This document shows, piece by piece, positions 1 through 10,426 of a stretch of DNA of 64,000 nt. The notes under the pieces were generated by a model. It ran no database searches. It had not been told where the DNA came from and saw only the letters and a program-made list of their open reading frames with translations. A program made the position numbers and the translations under genes. The stretch lies in NCBI RefSeq assembly GCF_900163645.1, contig NZ_FUKM01000048.1, forward strand, positions 124,001 through 188,000, in the 5' to 3' direction. The stretch comes from Halomonas citrativorans. Lineage in GTDB: Bacteria > Pseudomonadota > Gammaproteobacteria > Pseudomonadales > Halomonadaceae. The first letter of the stretch is position 1. The number at the start of each line of letters is the position of its first letter.

Positions 1-466
1 ACGGGCAAAAAAAACCACCTGACCAGTCATCATTACTATCCGCCTGCGCGTCTGGCTCAGGCCGATACAGTGGCGAACAGCCAAAATGCGTGCAGAGGCC
101 AATCAACACCCCCACTTCTGGCTTAATCGAGCGAAGCGCTCCTTGTACATAGGCAGGTTGCTGAGGGTGATTTGAATCAGGGTCTGCCAAGCGCTCTGTC
201 GCCACGGTTTCAGTGCGCGCTATCATTTCAGGCGTTCGTCGAATAATCCATACGGGTCTACCCCGCCACTCAACGGTCATACGCTGACCAGGATGCAGCT
301 TGGATATATCAGCTTGAACCGGCGCCGCCGCCGCTCGCGCCCTTGCACTGGGTTGCCACGAGGCCACAAAGGGGACGGCCACGCCGACCATGCCAACCGC
401 TCCTATAACGGAGGTAGCGCCAACAAGGAAACGTCGTCGACCTTTATTGATGCCGCGCTCTGTCAT
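1..466 (-). CDS. petA: Ubiquinol-cytochrome c reductase iron-sulfur (Rieske) subunit, 5' part
   Basis: This is the start of the Rieske [2Fe-2S] subunit of the cytochrome bc1 complex, which passes electrons from ubiquinol to cytochrome c1 at the inner membrane. The ATG at 466 is preceded by GGGAGAGG. The N-terminus (MTERGINKGRRRFLVGAT) carries an RRRFL twin-arginine-like motif followed by a hydrophobic segment, as in Rieske proteins exported by Tat and anchored by an uncleaved helix. Near the window edge the first cluster-binding box CTHFGC is readable, and the last residues (GGFFCP) begin the second box (CPCHGS in the family). The gene is cut by the window edge, so about 155 residues are seen. 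petB and petC would be expected beyond the left edge. Confidence 0.95.
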   Translation of the reverse strand, partial: MTERGINKGRRRFLVGATSVIGAVGMVGVAVPFVASWQPSARARAAAAPVQADISKLHPGQRMTVEWRGRPVWIIRRTPEMIARTETVATERLADPDSNHPQQPAYVQGALRSIKPEVGVLIGLCTHFGCSPLYRPEPDAQADSNDDWSGGFFCP

Positions 467-629
467 GCAAGGCCTCTCCCATTAGCGTGATGTGTGGTCA
501 CCCGATGTGCACAAGAACGAATCTACGAATGCTATACGATAAATAGTCGGATATCTTTGATAGCCGTCATGCTGTTCCAGGACCGCCAAACTAACATGGT
601 GTTAATGCATTACGCTTTTTGATTTTACA

Positions 630-664
630 ATAAAAAACGCCCAGGCCGATGGCCTGGGCGTTTT
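630..664 (-). terminator. Rho-independent terminator after rpsI
   Basis: Read on the minus strand, a 12-bp perfect stem (AACGCCCAGGCC / GGCCTGGGCGTT, 636-662) with a 3-nt loop is followed by a T-rich tract. It lies about 20 bp past the rpsI stop and separates rplM-rpsI from petA. Confidence 0.9.
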
Positions 665-683
665 GCCGCATAAGCGTTGAAAA

Positions 684-1073
684 TTAACGCTTGGAGAACT
701 GCGGACGACGACGTGCTTTGCGCAGGCCGACTTTCTTACGCTCAACTTGACGCGCGTCACGCGTTACGTAGCCAGCGGCACGCAGCGTAGGACGCAGGTC
801 TTCGTTGTAGTTCATCAGGGCACGAGTAATGCCGTGACGGATAGCGCCAGCCTGAGAAGAACCACCGCCACCAGCGACAGTTACAAAAATATCGAACTGG
901 CTCAGGGTTTCAGTCAATTCAAGCGGCTGACGAACTACCATACGACCAGTAACGCGACCGAAATACAGGTCGAGATCTTGGTTGTTAACGGTAATTTTGC
1001 CAGAGCCCGGCTTCATAAACACGCGAGCGGTGGAAGTCTTGCGGCGCCCGGTACCGTAATACTGCTGTGTCAT
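684..1073 (-). CDS. rpsI: 30S ribosomal protein S9 (uS9)
   Basis: S9 is a small-subunit protein whose C-terminal tail reaches the ribosomal P site and contacts tRNA. The 129-residue product has the usual N-terminal [16 protein letters not shown] block, the central [15 protein letters not shown] segment, and the conserved basic tail ending in QFSKR. Its length matches the family (about 130). It follows rplM by 13 bp on the same strand, the usual two-gene operon, and ends at a strong terminator. The SD-like GAGG lies about 11 nt from the ATG, slightly long. Confidence 0.98.
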   Translation of the reverse strand: MTQQYYGTGRRKTSTARVFMKPGSGKITVNNQDLDLYFGRVTGRMVVRQPLELTETLSQFDIFVTVAGGGGSSQAGAIRHGITRALMNYNEDLRPTLRAAGYVTRDARQVERKKVGLRKARRRPQFSKR

Positions 1074-1086
1074 GGCGAAGATTTCC

Positions 1087-1515
1087 TCAGAGGTTCAGTT
1101 CAAGCGGCTGTTGGGCAGCATGCGGATGCTCGGCACCGGCGTACACTTTTAACTTGGTATACATGGCACGACCCAACGGACCTTTCGGCAACATGCCTTT
1201 AACGGCAAACTCAATGATGCGCTCGGGCGCATGATCAAGCATTTTGTCGAATGTCATGGTACGCAGGCCGCCCGGGTAACCGGTGTGGCGATAATAGGTT
1301 TTAGCCTTCGCCTTGTTGCCAGTCACTTGGACTTTTTCAGCGTTGATGACAACGATGTAGTCGCCAGTATCAACGTGAGGAGTAAATTCGGGCTTATGCT
1401 TGCCACGCAGGCGGCGAGCAATCTCGGTTGCCAGACGACCGAGCGTTTTGTCCGTAGCGTCGACAACATACCAGTCGCGCTGGACGGACTGCGGCTTAGC
1501 ACTGAACGTCTTCAT
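1087..1515 (-). CDS. rplM: 50S ribosomal protein L13 (uL13)
   Basis: L13 is an early-assembly large-subunit protein. The start is placed at the ATG at 1515 ([20 protein letters not shown]), giving the family length of 142 residues, with GGTGA 8 nt upstream. An in-frame GTG four codons earlier lacks a spaced SD. The body contains the conserved [20 protein letters not shown] and [10 protein letters not shown] blocks. In E. coli, L13 represses its own rplM-rpsI operon by binding the leader RNA; the leader here has a candidate hairpin, which is suggestive only. Confidence 0.98.
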   Translation of the reverse strand: MKTFSAKPQSVQRDWYVVDATDKTLGRLATEIARRLRGKHKPEFTPHVDTGDYIVVINAEKVQVTGNKAKAKTYYRHTGYPGGLRTMTFDKMLDHAPERIIEFAVKGMLPKGPLGRAMYTKLKVYAGAEHPHAAQQPLELNL

Positions 1516-1590
1516 GGATGAAATCACCAGATTAAGTGTGTTGGGTGGCTAACACCGTCAAGCAGTGAAGCACCTTCCCTATTTTTTTTG

Positions 1591-1613
1591 GTTGCCAAGC
1601 TTAGCCTGACAAC
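1591..1613 (-). promoter_or_regulatory. Hairpin in the rplM-rpsI leader
   Basis: On the minus strand a 9-bp stem (GTTGTCAGG / CTTGGCAAC, one G-U pair) with loop CTAAG sits about 80 nt upstream of the rplM ATG, followed by an A-rich single-stranded stretch. No T-run follows, so it is not a terminator. An L13-binding leader element is an inference from known autoregulation of this operon in E. coli. Confidence 0.4.
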
Positions 1614-1628
1614 ATGTAGCGAGGCGGC

Positions 1629-1657
1629 ATTCTACAGTATGGCGCTGGACAAGTTAA
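1629..1657 (-). promoter_or_regulatory. Sigma-70-type promoter of rplM-rpsI
   Basis: On the minus strand a -35 TTAACT (1652-1657) and -10 TAGAAT (1629-1634) are spaced by exactly 17 bp. This predicts a transcript start near 1622 and a leader of about 107 nt before rplM. Confidence 0.65.
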
Positions 1658-1700
1658 GCCCTAATCGTGGCTTTTCTTACCGACCGGGCCATAAACCTCA

Positions 1701-2882
1701 TCACGGCTTATGGGGCAGCGCCAAATATTCGCGCGACTGCATTTCCTGAAGGCGCGACAGCGTACGCTGAAACTCAAAGGTTAGCTTACCGTCACTATAA
1801 AGCTCTTCTACCGGCACCTCTGCTGACATTAATAGCTTTACCCCGCGATCATAAAACTCATCGACCATATTGATAAAGCGGCGCGCCTGATCGTCATGCT
1901 TGGCTTCCATCCGCTTCACATTCGACACAAGCACCGTATTGAAGCTACGCGCTAATTCAATATAGTCATTCTGGCTACGCGGCCCATCGCAGAGCTCCAG
2001 AAATTCAAACCACGCCACATTTTCATGCAGCCTGCGTGCTTTCAGCACACGGTGATTAATTTCCAGCGGCGCGTTTGCCTCACCCTCGTGGCCGGCAATC
2101 TCGCGGAAGCTACGCGCAAGCTCCTGCTCGGCCGCCCCATCCAGCGGCGAGTGAAATATCTCCGCGCGCTCCAAGGCGCGCAGCCGGTAGTCGACCCCGG
2201 AATCAACATTGACTACCTCACAGTGACGCTTGACCAGATCGATGGCAGGGAGAAAGCGCGCCCGCTGCAGGCCATCCTTGTACAGGTCATCCGGCACGAT
2301 ATTGGACGTTGCCACCAGCACAACGCCCCGCTCGAACAGCGCTTCAAGCAGGTTGGCCAGAATCATGGCGTCCGTAATATCCTTGACGAAGAACTCATCA
2401 AAGCAGATAACACGAGCCTCTGAGGCAAATTTACCGGCAATCAGCGTGAGAGGGTTCTTCTCACCCTTATAGTGGGTTAACTCGTTATGAACCCGCTGCA
2501 TGAAACGATGAAAATGGGTGCGCATCTTTTCAGGAAATGGCAGCGACTCAAAAAAATTATCAACCAGATAGGTTTTACCACGCCCTACACCGCCCCAGAA
2601 ATAGAGGCCCTGCACCTGGGGCAACGTCGGTTCGTTTGACGATGAGGCTTTACCGAACAGGCCTTTCATTTTGGCCTTCAACCCGCCATGTGCCAGTACG
2701 GCCTTGGAAACCGTGGTAGGCGTCGCCATTAGATCGTCATAAAGGCGCTGCAAATGCTCGACCGCTAACTCCTGCGCCGCATCATGCTGAAAGTCCTCGC
2801 GCAGTAGATCTGCACGATAGCGCTCCATGGGCGTTGGCCGAGATGACGGACCTGCCTTTTGGCTTGCAGAAGTAGCTGACAT
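1701..2882 (-). CDS. zapE: Cell division protein ZapE (AFG1-like ATPase)
   Basis: ZapE is an AFG1/LACE1-family P-loop ATPase. In E. coli it associates with the Z-ring and is needed for division under anaerobic or heat stress. The 393-residue protein has Walker A GGVGRGKT at about residues 97-104 and a Walker B ICFDEFF near 159-165, followed by the conserved VATSNIVPDDLYKDGLQRARFLPAI region. Its length is close to E. coli ZapE (375). The ATG is preceded by GGAGCGAG. It is transcribed away from zapG and lies upstream of rplM, the usual position in gammaproteobacteria. Confidence 0.95.
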   Translation of the reverse strand: MSATSASQKAGPSSRPTPMERYRADLLREDFQHDAAQELAVEHLQRLYDDLMATPTTVSKAVLAHGGLKAKMKGLFGKASSSNEPTLPQVQGLYFWGGVGRGKTYLVDNFFESLPFPEKMRTHFHRFMQRVHNELTHYKGEKNPLTLIAGKFASEARVICFDEFFVKDITDAMILANLLEALFERGVVLVATSNIVPDDLYKDGLQRARFLPAIDLVKRHCEVVNVDSGVDYRLRALERAEIFHSPLDGAAEQELARSFREIAGHEGEANAPLEINHRVLKARRLHENVAWFEFLELCDGPRSQNDYIELARSFNTVLVSNVKRMEAKHDDQARRFINMVDEFYDRGVKLLMSAEVPVEELYSDGKLTFEFQRTLSRLQEMQSREYLALPHKP

Positions 2883-2947
2883 TTACTCGCTCCAATGCGT
2901 ATTACGACGACACTCTAGACCCGACCAGCCGCCTTCAAAAAGCAGGG

Positions 2948-2953
2948 ATTATA
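2948..2953 (-). promoter_or_regulatory. Candidate -10 element of zapE
   Basis: A perfect TATAAT lies on the minus strand about 65 bp upstream of the zapE start. No convincing -35 lies 16-18 bp further up, so the call rests on the -10 alone. Confidence 0.35.
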
Positions 2954-2983
2954 CGCTGTACAACGTCTAAGCGCATGGTTGGA

Positions 2984-3014
2984 TTGACCTAACCTGCCAA
3001 TCGACGCCTATAAT
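2984..3014 (+). promoter_or_regulatory. Sigma-70-type promoter of zapG
   Basis: TTGACC (2984-2989) and a perfect TATAAT (3009-3014) flank a 19-bp spacer, which is longer than ideal. The predicted start, near 3021, gives a leader of about 60 nt before the zapG GTG. Confidence 0.55.
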
Positions 3015-3083
3015 GAGGCTTGATTCGTTCGCAAACCGTCCACTCAAGCGTGACGGGGCGCTCCAAGTATCAGGGAGAAAACT

Positions 3084-3548
3084 GTGGAAGCAAGCTCGCC
3101 TTATACCTTTGCCATCGTTGGCATTATTATTGGCTTCATCCTCGGCTTGGGATGCTATCGTCTGTTTAGTAAAGGAGAGCGTCATAACGCGTCTTTACGC
3201 CAAACAGTGCTGGAACGAGAACATCAAATCGCCGAGCTTAAAAAAGGCATGGGAGGCCATTTAGAAGGTGTCTTCGAGCATTTGAAGTGCATTCGCGCCG
3301 AGGCCGACCAGCTTGAGCAGAAAATCATAGAGGATGCACAGCAGTGGCATTTGGGCAGTAACACGCCTGCGGTCATCAAAGAGCGGCAGCAGCCAGCGCA
3401 ACATCAAGCCGCCACACCCACAGGGCCTGATTCAGAGAGCAGCTTGGCCACCCCTCGTGACTATGCGGATGGTAAAAATGGCACGCTGTCAGAAAATTTT
3501 GGCTTAAAAGGCGATAACTCCAATACGCCTCAACCGCCTCGCTATTAA
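3084..3548 (+). CDS. zapG: ZapG/YhcB-like DUF1043 membrane protein
   Basis: This family (YhcB, renamed ZapG) consists of single-pass inner-membrane proteins linked to cell division, cell width and envelope biogenesis. The 154-residue product starts at GTG with GGGAG upstream. It has a hydrophobic helix at about residues 8-25 (FAIVGIIIGFILGLGCYRLF), then a charged coiled-coil-prone region (about 30-85) and a low-complexity Gln/Pro/Thr-rich tail. That arrangement matches the DUF1043 family, in which the tail is poorly conserved. It is divergent from zapE across a 200-bp promoter region. Confidence 0.85.
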   Translation: MEASSPYTFAIVGIIIGFILGLGCYRLFSKGERHNASLRQTVLEREHQIAELKKGMGGHLEGVFEHLKCIRAEADQLEQKIIEDAQQWHLGSNTPAVIKERQQPAQHQAATPTGPDSESSLATPRDYADGKNGTLSENFGLKGDNSNTPQPPRY

Positions 3549-3605
3549 GCCAGCGCCTCACGCCATCGCCCGTTACCGGTAATTTTCGACCCCGTCGCCA
3601 AAAGG

Positions 3606-4367
3606 TCAGACGGGGTTATCGATATCGACAAAACGGTGTTCAATATCGTACTCATCGGCCAGCCATTCACCCAGCGCCTGCACCCCATAGCGCTCGGTTG
3701 CATGATGACCCGCAGCAATGTAGTGAATACCCAGCTCGCGTGCCAAATGGGTAGTACGTTCAGAAACCTCACCTGACACAAACACCTGTGCACCTGCTTC
3801 AAAAGCAGCCGTAATCATGTCTTGCGCGCCCCCCGTACACCAAGCAATCCGCTCAATATTCTCCACGTTCGGCGCCTCAATCACCAAAGGCGCACGTTGC
3901 AAGACATTCGCAATTTGCTCTGCCAGCGCGGCCACGCTTTGCGCTTGAGCCAAGCGCCCCGACCACAACAGCCCCTCACCCAACTCACCATCCAGGCAAC
4001 CTTCTACCCGCCAGCCCAATCGCCTGGCAAGCTCTGCGTTATTACCCATCTCGCTATGGGCATCAAGCGGAAGATGATAGGCAAGCAAATTGATATCGTG
4101 GTTAATCAGCGTTTTTATACGCTGATGCTTCATGCCCGTAATGGCCACTGGCTCATTTTTCCAGAAGTAGCCGTGATGAACCAAAAGCATGTCGGCCTGC
4201 CAAGCGACAGCTTCATCCAGCAACGCCTGGCACGCAGTGACCCCGCTCATTACGCGCTTAATATCCGGCCGCCCAGCGATTTGCAGGCCATTGATCGTAA
4301 AGTCCTTAAACGTTGAAGCACGCAGCTGATGGTCGCAAGCAGCTACGATTTGATCGCGATGAGTCAC
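3606..4367 (-). CDS. ybgI: Nif3/YbgI-family dinuclear metal-centre protein
   Basis: NIF3-like proteins bind two metal ions in a toroidal hexamer; a GTP cyclohydrolase I type 2-like role has been proposed but the cellular function is unsettled. The start chosen is the GTG at 4367 (MTHRDQIVAACDHQL), with AAAGGAG 5 nt upstream. It gives 253 residues, matching E. coli YbgI (247). A longer reading frame reaches upstream but lacks family similarity there. Metal-ligand blocks are visible: LLVHHGYFW (about 61-69), AYHLPLDAH, and near the C-terminus IAAGHHATERYGV. It is divergent from the DegS-type protease gene. Confidence 0.92.
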   Translation of the reverse strand: MTHRDQIVAACDHQLRASTFKDFTINGLQIAGRPDIKRVMSGVTACQALLDEAVAWQADMLLVHHGYFWKNEPVAITGMKHQRIKTLINHDINLLAYHLPLDAHSEMGNNAELARRLGWRVEGCLDGELGEGLLWSGRLAQAQSVAALAEQIANVLQRAPLVIEAPNVENIERIAWCTGGAQDMITAAFEAGAQVFVSGEVSERTTHLARELGIHYIAAGHHATERYGVQALGEWLADEYDIEHRFVDIDNPV

Positions 4368-4505
4368 AAGGGCTCCTTTAATGATTCGTCGACTATCATG
4401 AGGATGAGCATCAGAAAGTGTTACCATAATGCCATAGTAAAACTCGCTTCGTATTATCGCGAACCTCGCGTTTGACAAGACCACTACCCGCTGAGGAATT
4501 TTTGC

Positions 4506-5750
4506 ATGCACCGCTTTGTGCTGCCTTATTTATGGCCTATTTTGACCGGGGTATTATTGGCTGCCCTGCTATTATTTGCGTTCCCGGACACGCTGCCCAA
4601 CCCCTTTACCCGCGCGCCCTCCACGACATCACAAGCGCCCGCATCCCCCTTGGTGAATGTCAGTGATCAGGTTAGCAGCCGCCCGGCGCCCGAAATCCGT
4701 CAGGCCGCTCCGCTTTCGCGTGACCAAGGGCCTGCCAGCTATTCAAGCGCGGTCAGCCAAGCAGCACCTGCCGTCGTTAACATCTACTCATCACGTATTG
4801 TCGAGCGTGACCAGCACCCACTGATGTCCGACCCTTTTTTCCAGCAGTTTTTCAGCGGTGACGATGCCACAGCCCACCAGCGCATGCTATCCAGCCTCGG
4901 CTCAGGGGTTATTATCAGTCACGATGGCTATGTACTAACCAACCATCACGTTATAAATGGCGCTGACGAGATTCAGGTAGCACTACGCGATGGGCGCGAG
5001 GTACTCGCCGAGGTCATTGGCACTGACCCCGAAAGCGACTTGGCCGTATTGCGTATCGACCTTGAGGATCTTCCGGTCATCGAAATAGCCGACTCGGCGG
5101 ATGTGGCCATTGGGGATGTTGCGCTAGCCATTGGCAATCCGTTTGGTGTAGGGCAAACCGTTACCATGGGCATCATCAGTGCGACCGGCCGCAACCATTT
5201 AGGCTTAAATGCCTATGAAGATTTTATTCAAACGGACGCGGCGATTAATCCGGGCAACTCAGGCGGCGCACTGATCAACCCCGAAGGTGCCTTGGTGGGC
5301 ATCAATACAGCGATTTTCTCGCGCTCTGGCGGCTCGCAAGGCATCGGCTTTGCGATCCCGGCCAACCTGGCGCACAGCGTTCTGGATGAGCTAGTGACTC
5401 AGGGGCGGGTGATACGTGGCTGGCTGGGAATTGAAGCGCAAGCGCTTTCACGCGAACTCGCTGCCTCGTTTGGGCTACGTACACCTCAGGGAGTTATTAT
5501 TGCGGGTGTGTCGAGTGGAGGCCCAGCAGACAAGGCGGGGCTAGAGCCTGGCGACATCTTGCTCTCGGTTAACGGTCAAACCGTGCTGGACGCTCGCACT
5601 ACGATGAGCAATATTGCCTCCATCCCACCCGGCACAACGCTGCCTATCACCATTGTTCGTGGCGGCGAGCGCATCGATATCTCGCTTGAAGTGGGCGAGC
5701 GCCCGCTGATTCCCAATGCACCATTGGGCGAGCGGCCTAAAGAATCCTAG
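4506..5750 (+). CDS. degS: Membrane-anchored serine endoprotease DegS/AlgW
   Basis: This is a trypsin-like HtrA-family protease. DegS/AlgW senses misfolded outer-membrane proteins and makes the first cut in the anti-sigma factor RseA/MucA, releasing the envelope-stress sigma factor. The 414-residue protein has one N-terminal hydrophobic anchor (about 6-27), a Pro/Ser-rich linker, a catalytic triad at His148 (TNHHV), Asp178 (SDLAVL) and Ser252 (NPGNSGGAL), and a single PDZ domain at about 305-395. One PDZ plus an anchor rather than a cleaved signal separates it from DegP/DegQ. It is longer than E. coli DegS (355), mainly in the linker. GAGG lies 9 nt before the ATG. It converges with hisD. Confidence 0.93.
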   Translation: MHRFVLPYLWPILTGVLLAALLLFAFPDTLPNPFTRAPSTTSQAPASPLVNVSDQVSSRPAPEIRQAAPLSRDQGPASYSSAVSQAAPAVVNIYSSRIVERDQHPLMSDPFFQQFFSGDDATAHQRMLSSLGSGVIISHDGYVLTNHHVINGADEIQVALRDGREVLAEVIGTDPESDLAVLRIDLEDLPVIEIADSADVAIGDVALAIGNPFGVGQTVTMGIISATGRNHLGLNAYEDFIQTDAAINPGNSGGALINPEGALVGINTAIFSRSGGSQGIGFAIPANLAHSVLDELVTQGRVIRGWLGIEAQALSRELAASFGLRTPQGVIIAGVSSGGPADKAGLEPGDILLSVNGQTVLDARTTMSNIASIPPGTTLPITIVRGGERIDISLEVGERPLIPNAPLGERPKES

Positions 5751-5768
5751 TGCTCGCCCGCAGGCTAA

Positions 5769-7100
5769 TTACGGCTTAATCCGATACTCCGCTGACCGCG
5801 CATGAGCGGTCAGCGACTCTCCGCGAGCCAACACCGACGCGATCTCGCCCAATGCTGATGCCCCCTCACGCGAGCAGTGAATAATGGAGGAGCGCTTCTG
5901 GAAATCGTAAACCCCCAGTGGAGATGAGAAGCGCGCCGTACCGGACGTGGGTAGAACATGATTCGGGCCTGCGCAGTAATCCCCTAGCGCTTCCGCCGTG
6001 TAACGCCCCATAAAAATCGCACCGGCATGACGCACGTCAGCAAGCCAGGTGTCCGGTGCATCGACGGAGAGCTCAAGATGTTCGGGCGCGATACGGTTAA
6101 TGATATCAACAGCCTCAGTCTTGCCCTGACAAAGCACCAATGCACCCCGCCGACTCAGCGATTCACGCACAATTGATTCGCGATCAAGCGTGGGCAACAA
6201 ACGCTCAATAGAGGCGGATACCGCATCCAGGTGTTCACGATCCCAACTGACCAGAATCGCCTGAGCATCTTCGTCATGCTCCGCCTGAGAAAACAAATCC
6301 ATGGCCAGCCAGTCGGGGTCGGTCTGCCCGTCGGAGACCACTAAAATCTCGGAAGGCCCCGCAATCATGTCGATACCGACCTGACCGAATACCGCCCGCT
6401 TAGCCGTCGCGACATAAATATTACCGGGCCCAACAATCTTGTCCACTCTTGGCACGGTTTCTGTGCCATATGCCATAGCAGCGATAGCCTGAGCGCCACC
6501 AATAGTGAAGACATCGTCGACCCCAGCCAGGTGCGCCGCCGCCAATACCAACTCATTGACCACGCCGTCAGGAGTAGGAACGACCATCACAATTTCGCGC
6601 ACGCCCGCCACATGGGCAGGGATCGCGTTCATCAACACAGAAGAAGGATAAGCCGCTTTGCCCCCCGGGACATAAATACCCGCGCGGTCAAGCGCCGTAA
6701 CCTGCTGCCCCAGCACCGTGCCATCAGCCTCTTCATACTGCCAAGAGGTTGGCTTTTGCCGCTCATGATAGAGCCGGATACGCTCGGCAGCGCTGGCTAA
6801 CGCATCGCGCTGCGCTGCGGGCAAATTTTCGAAAGCGTGCTTTAGCTGCTCGGGTTTTAAACGCAGTTCGTCCATGCGCTCAACCGAAAGCCGATCAAAA
6901 CGATTGGTCGCTTCAATAACCGCTGCGTCGCCGCGCTTTTTAACATCCGCCAGAATCTCATCAACCCGTGCTTTTACCGCCGCATCCGAGACCCCCTCCC
7001 AATCCAACAGCGTATCAAGGCGGTCATCGAACGAGGCATCAAGCGTTGAAAGCCGAGCGATCATGGGCGTGGAGCCAACCGCTGAAGACATAGTGCTCAT
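5769..7100 (-). CDS. hisD: Histidinol dehydrogenase
   Basis: HisD is a zinc-dependent cytosolic enzyme that oxidises L-histidinol to L-histidine in two NAD+-dependent steps, the last reactions of histidine biosynthesis. The 443-residue length is standard. Conserved segments include [49 protein letters not shown] and [20 protein letters not shown]. It follows hisG by 12 bp with GGGG ahead of the ATG. In Pseudomonas a hisC usually follows hisD before algW; here the space to degS is only 18 bp, so hisC must be elsewhere. Confidence 0.97.
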   Translation of the reverse strand: MSTMSSAVGSTPMIARLSTLDASFDDRLDTLLDWEGVSDAAVKARVDEILADVKKRGDAAVIEATNRFDRLSVERMDELRLKPEQLKHAFENLPAAQRDALASAAERIRLYHERQKPTSWQYEEADGTVLGQQVTALDRAGIYVPGGKAAYPSSVLMNAIPAHVAGVREIVMVVPTPDGVVNELVLAAAHLAGVDDVFTIGGAQAIAAMAYGTETVPRVDKIVGPGNIYVATAKRAVFGQVGIDMIAGPSEILVVSDGQTDPDWLAMDLFSQAEHDEDAQAILVSWDREHLDAVSASIERLLPTLDRESIVRESLSRRGALVLCQGKTEAVDIINRIAPEHLELSVDAPDTWLADVRHAGAIFMGRYTAEALGDYCAGPNHVLPTSGTARFSSPLGVYDFQKRSSIIHCSREGASALGEIASVLARGESLTAHARSAEYRIKP

Positions 7101-7112
7101 AAAGACCCCGCG

Positions 7113-7766
7113 TTATGTGGAAGGCTGTGCTTGGCGTTTTTTCACGGCGCACTCCAAGCGCGCCAAAAGCGGCTTGATGCGCTCATGCTTCATGGTCATG
7201 GCAGCTTTATTTACGACCAGACGCGTACTGATATGAGCAATTAACTCACGTGGCTCCATACCGTTGGCACGCAGCGTATTGCCCGTATCGACAATATCAA
7301 CAATTTCATCGGCCAGATTCATTAAAGGCGCTAATTCCATTGCCCCATAAAGCTTGATGACTTCGGCTTGAATACCCTGTTCGGCATAATAACGCCTGGC
7401 GATATTCACAAACTTGGTGGCTACGCGCCGACGCGCATGTGCAGGTTGCTCCCCCGTCACCCCGGCGGTCATCAGCCTACAGCGAGCAATACCCAGGTCC
7501 AGCGGCTCATAGAGGCCTTCAGCGCCATGCTCCAATAAAACATCTTTACCCGCGATACCTAAATCAGCTGCGCCCAGCTGTACATAGGTCGGCACATCGG
7601 TGGCACGAATAACCACCAGCTTCACATCAGGCAGGTTGGTATCAAACAACAGCTTACGGCTTTTGCCCAGGTCTTCTGCCGGTGTAATACCGGCATCAGC
7701 GAGTAACGGCAGCGTTTCATCCAAAATACGCCCTTTGGAAAGGGCTAAAATTAGTTGCTTACTCAT
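7113..7766 (-). CDS. hisG: ATP phosphoribosyltransferase, short form catalytic subunit
   Basis: HisG condenses ATP and PRPP, the committed step of histidine biosynthesis. At 217 residues this is the short form (HisG-S), which lacks the C-terminal regulatory ACT-like domain and depends on HisZ; a hisZ is present at 49.9-51.1 kb. Diagnostic segments are [16 protein letters not shown] near the N-terminus and [14 protein letters not shown] near residue 165, the phosphate-binding part of the PRPP site. The ATG at 7766 is preferred over an in-frame TTG 12 nt earlier; neither has a good SD, so translation may be coupled to upstream murA (28 bp away). Confidence 0.95.
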   Translation of the reverse strand: MSKQLILALSKGRILDETLPLLADAGITPAEDLGKSRKLLFDTNLPDVKLVVIRATDVPTYVQLGAADLGIAGKDVLLEHGAEGLYEPLDLGIARCRLMTAGVTGEQPAHARRRVATKFVNIARRYYAEQGIQAEVIKLYGAMELAPLMNLADEIVDIVDTGNTLRANGMEPRELIAHISTRLVVNKAAMTMKHERIKPLLARLECAVKKRQAQPST

Positions 7767-7794
7767 TATAATGGCCAATGGTTAATAGCATGGC

Positions 7795-9319
<1,525 letters not shown>

Positions 9320-9389
9320 GAGACAGGAAACTCCTTCGGGTCGATGTGAATAGTGCTAATAAGGCAACATAATAAAGAAAAGCGACACG

Positions 9390-9404
9390 CTTGGCGATGC
9401 CAAG
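9390..9404 (-). terminator. Weak hairpin between mlaB and ibaG
   Basis: A 6-bp stem (CTTGGC / GCCAAG, 3-nt loop) is followed on the minus strand by a T-rich but interrupted tract about 10 nt later. It could partially attenuate transcription from mla into ibaG-murA. A short stem and interrupted T tract make this uncertain. Confidence 0.25.
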
Positions 9405-9414
9405 GGTGCCACCC

Positions 9415-9747
9415 CTAATGGGCGTGGGTTGGCGGATGGATAAGTGATTCAATTTCTGAAAGAAGCGCCAGGCGTTCAAGGGGCGCTGAAAGGGTCACCG
9501 CATTGACGGTAATGCTGCGTGACTGACAGGTACGCATCCATTCAAACAGCACGCTTATAACCGCACTACTGGCTTTATGGACGCCATTAAAATCAAACGT
9601 AACCTCACGTTGCTCTGTCGCCTGGAGCCATTTTTTACCCGCGGCGGCAAGCTCTGCCGCCGCGCCCATTCCAACATCGCCCGTAACGCACAACGTATTT
9701 TGTGAAGAATCGAGGCTTAGCTGGGACAGTGACAGTAAACGTGTCAC
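9415..9747 (-). CDS. mlaB: Phospholipid transport protein MlaB (STAS domain)
   Basis: MlaB is the cytoplasmic STAS-domain subunit of the MlaFEDB complex, which moves phospholipids between the inner and outer membranes; it stabilises the ATPase MlaF. The product is 110 residues. The start is the GTG at 9747, which overlaps the mlaC stop by 4 bases (GTGA) and has GGGAGG 6 nt upstream. The STAS pattern is visible in LCVTGDVGMGAAAELAAAG and in VTFDFNGVHKASSAVISVLFEWMRT, with a conserved Ser at the position typical of anti-sigma antagonist folds. Weak sequence conservation is normal for MlaB; the operon position settles the call. Confidence 0.88.
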   Translation of the reverse strand: MTRLLSLSQLSLDSSQNTLCVTGDVGMGAAAELAAAGKKWLQATEQREVTFDFNGVHKASSAVISVLFEWMRTCQSRSITVNAVTLSAPLERLALLSEIESLIHPPTHAH

Positions 9748-10400
9748 GCATCGCCTCCCTGCTCCAGCTCGTCGACACCGATTTCGGGTGCCCAACCGCG
9801 GATAACCGCATCATAGTCACGATTGTTTTCGCGCATTGCCTGGTCAAATTGGTTACGGAACGTCAGGCCCAGGTTAATGCCGTTAACAATCACGTTCACT
9901 ACGCGCCATTCGTTATCGGATAGGCGCAGGCTGTAGCTTACCGGATATACCTGTCCGTTATTGGCCACCACTTCCATATCGACACTTGCCTGGTCTTCGT
10001 AACGCTGACCGCGCTGGTTATTCAACACCCGTAGCTCACGATAATCGAACGTTACCAAGCCACGCGCATACGTATCAATCAAGGTCTGGCGAAACACGTT
10101 TGCAAAGCGGCTGCGCTGCTCCGGGGTCGCGTTACGGAAATAGCTTCCCATGACGCTGGCACCGATATAGCGAAAATCCGCCACGCCTTCAAGACTATTA
10201 TCGACCAGCGTTTCAAGCTCACCCATATGATTGGCGTAATACTCTCTCTTACCCTCAATTTCACCCATCAGAGCATTGACGTTTTCCCGAACCATTGCTT
10301 CAGGCGACTGGGTTTGCGCGTGCGCCTGAAGCGGTAAGACCAGTACCAACATCATGAAAGCAAAAAGCCAGCGCATCGGCGTCAGTGTCGTGTTTCGCAT
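9744..10400 (-). CDS. mlaC: Periplasmic phospholipid-binding protein MlaC
   Basis: MlaC shuttles phospholipids across the periplasm between the outer-membrane MlaA complex and inner-membrane MlaFEDB. The ATG at 10400 has GAGGTG upstream and gives 218 residues. A signal peptide spans about residues 1-29 (hydrophobic LFAFMMLVLVLPL, then AHAQ). The mature part contains the MlaC/Ttg2D pattern FRQTLIDTYARGLVTFDY and ends with an acidic tail. It sits between mlaD and mlaB. Confidence 0.94.
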   Translation of the reverse strand: MRNTTLTPMRWLFAFMMLVLVLPLQAHAQTQSPEAMVRENVNALMGEIEGKREYYANHMGELETLVDNSLEGVADFRYIGASVMGSYFRNATPEQRSRFANVFRQTLIDTYARGLVTFDYRELRVLNNQRGQRYEDQASVDMEVVANNGQVYPVSYSLRLSDNEWRVVNVIVNGINLGLTFRNQFDQAMRENNRDYDAVIRGWAPEIGVDELEQGGDA

Positions 10401-10426
10401 TATATTCACCTCTACTAACAGAATGT

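Noticed and set aside
3589..3616. Possible terminator between zapG and ybgI
   Set aside because: An 8-bp stem exists, but the loop is 12 nt and neither strand has a T-run after it; it also overlaps ybgI codons.
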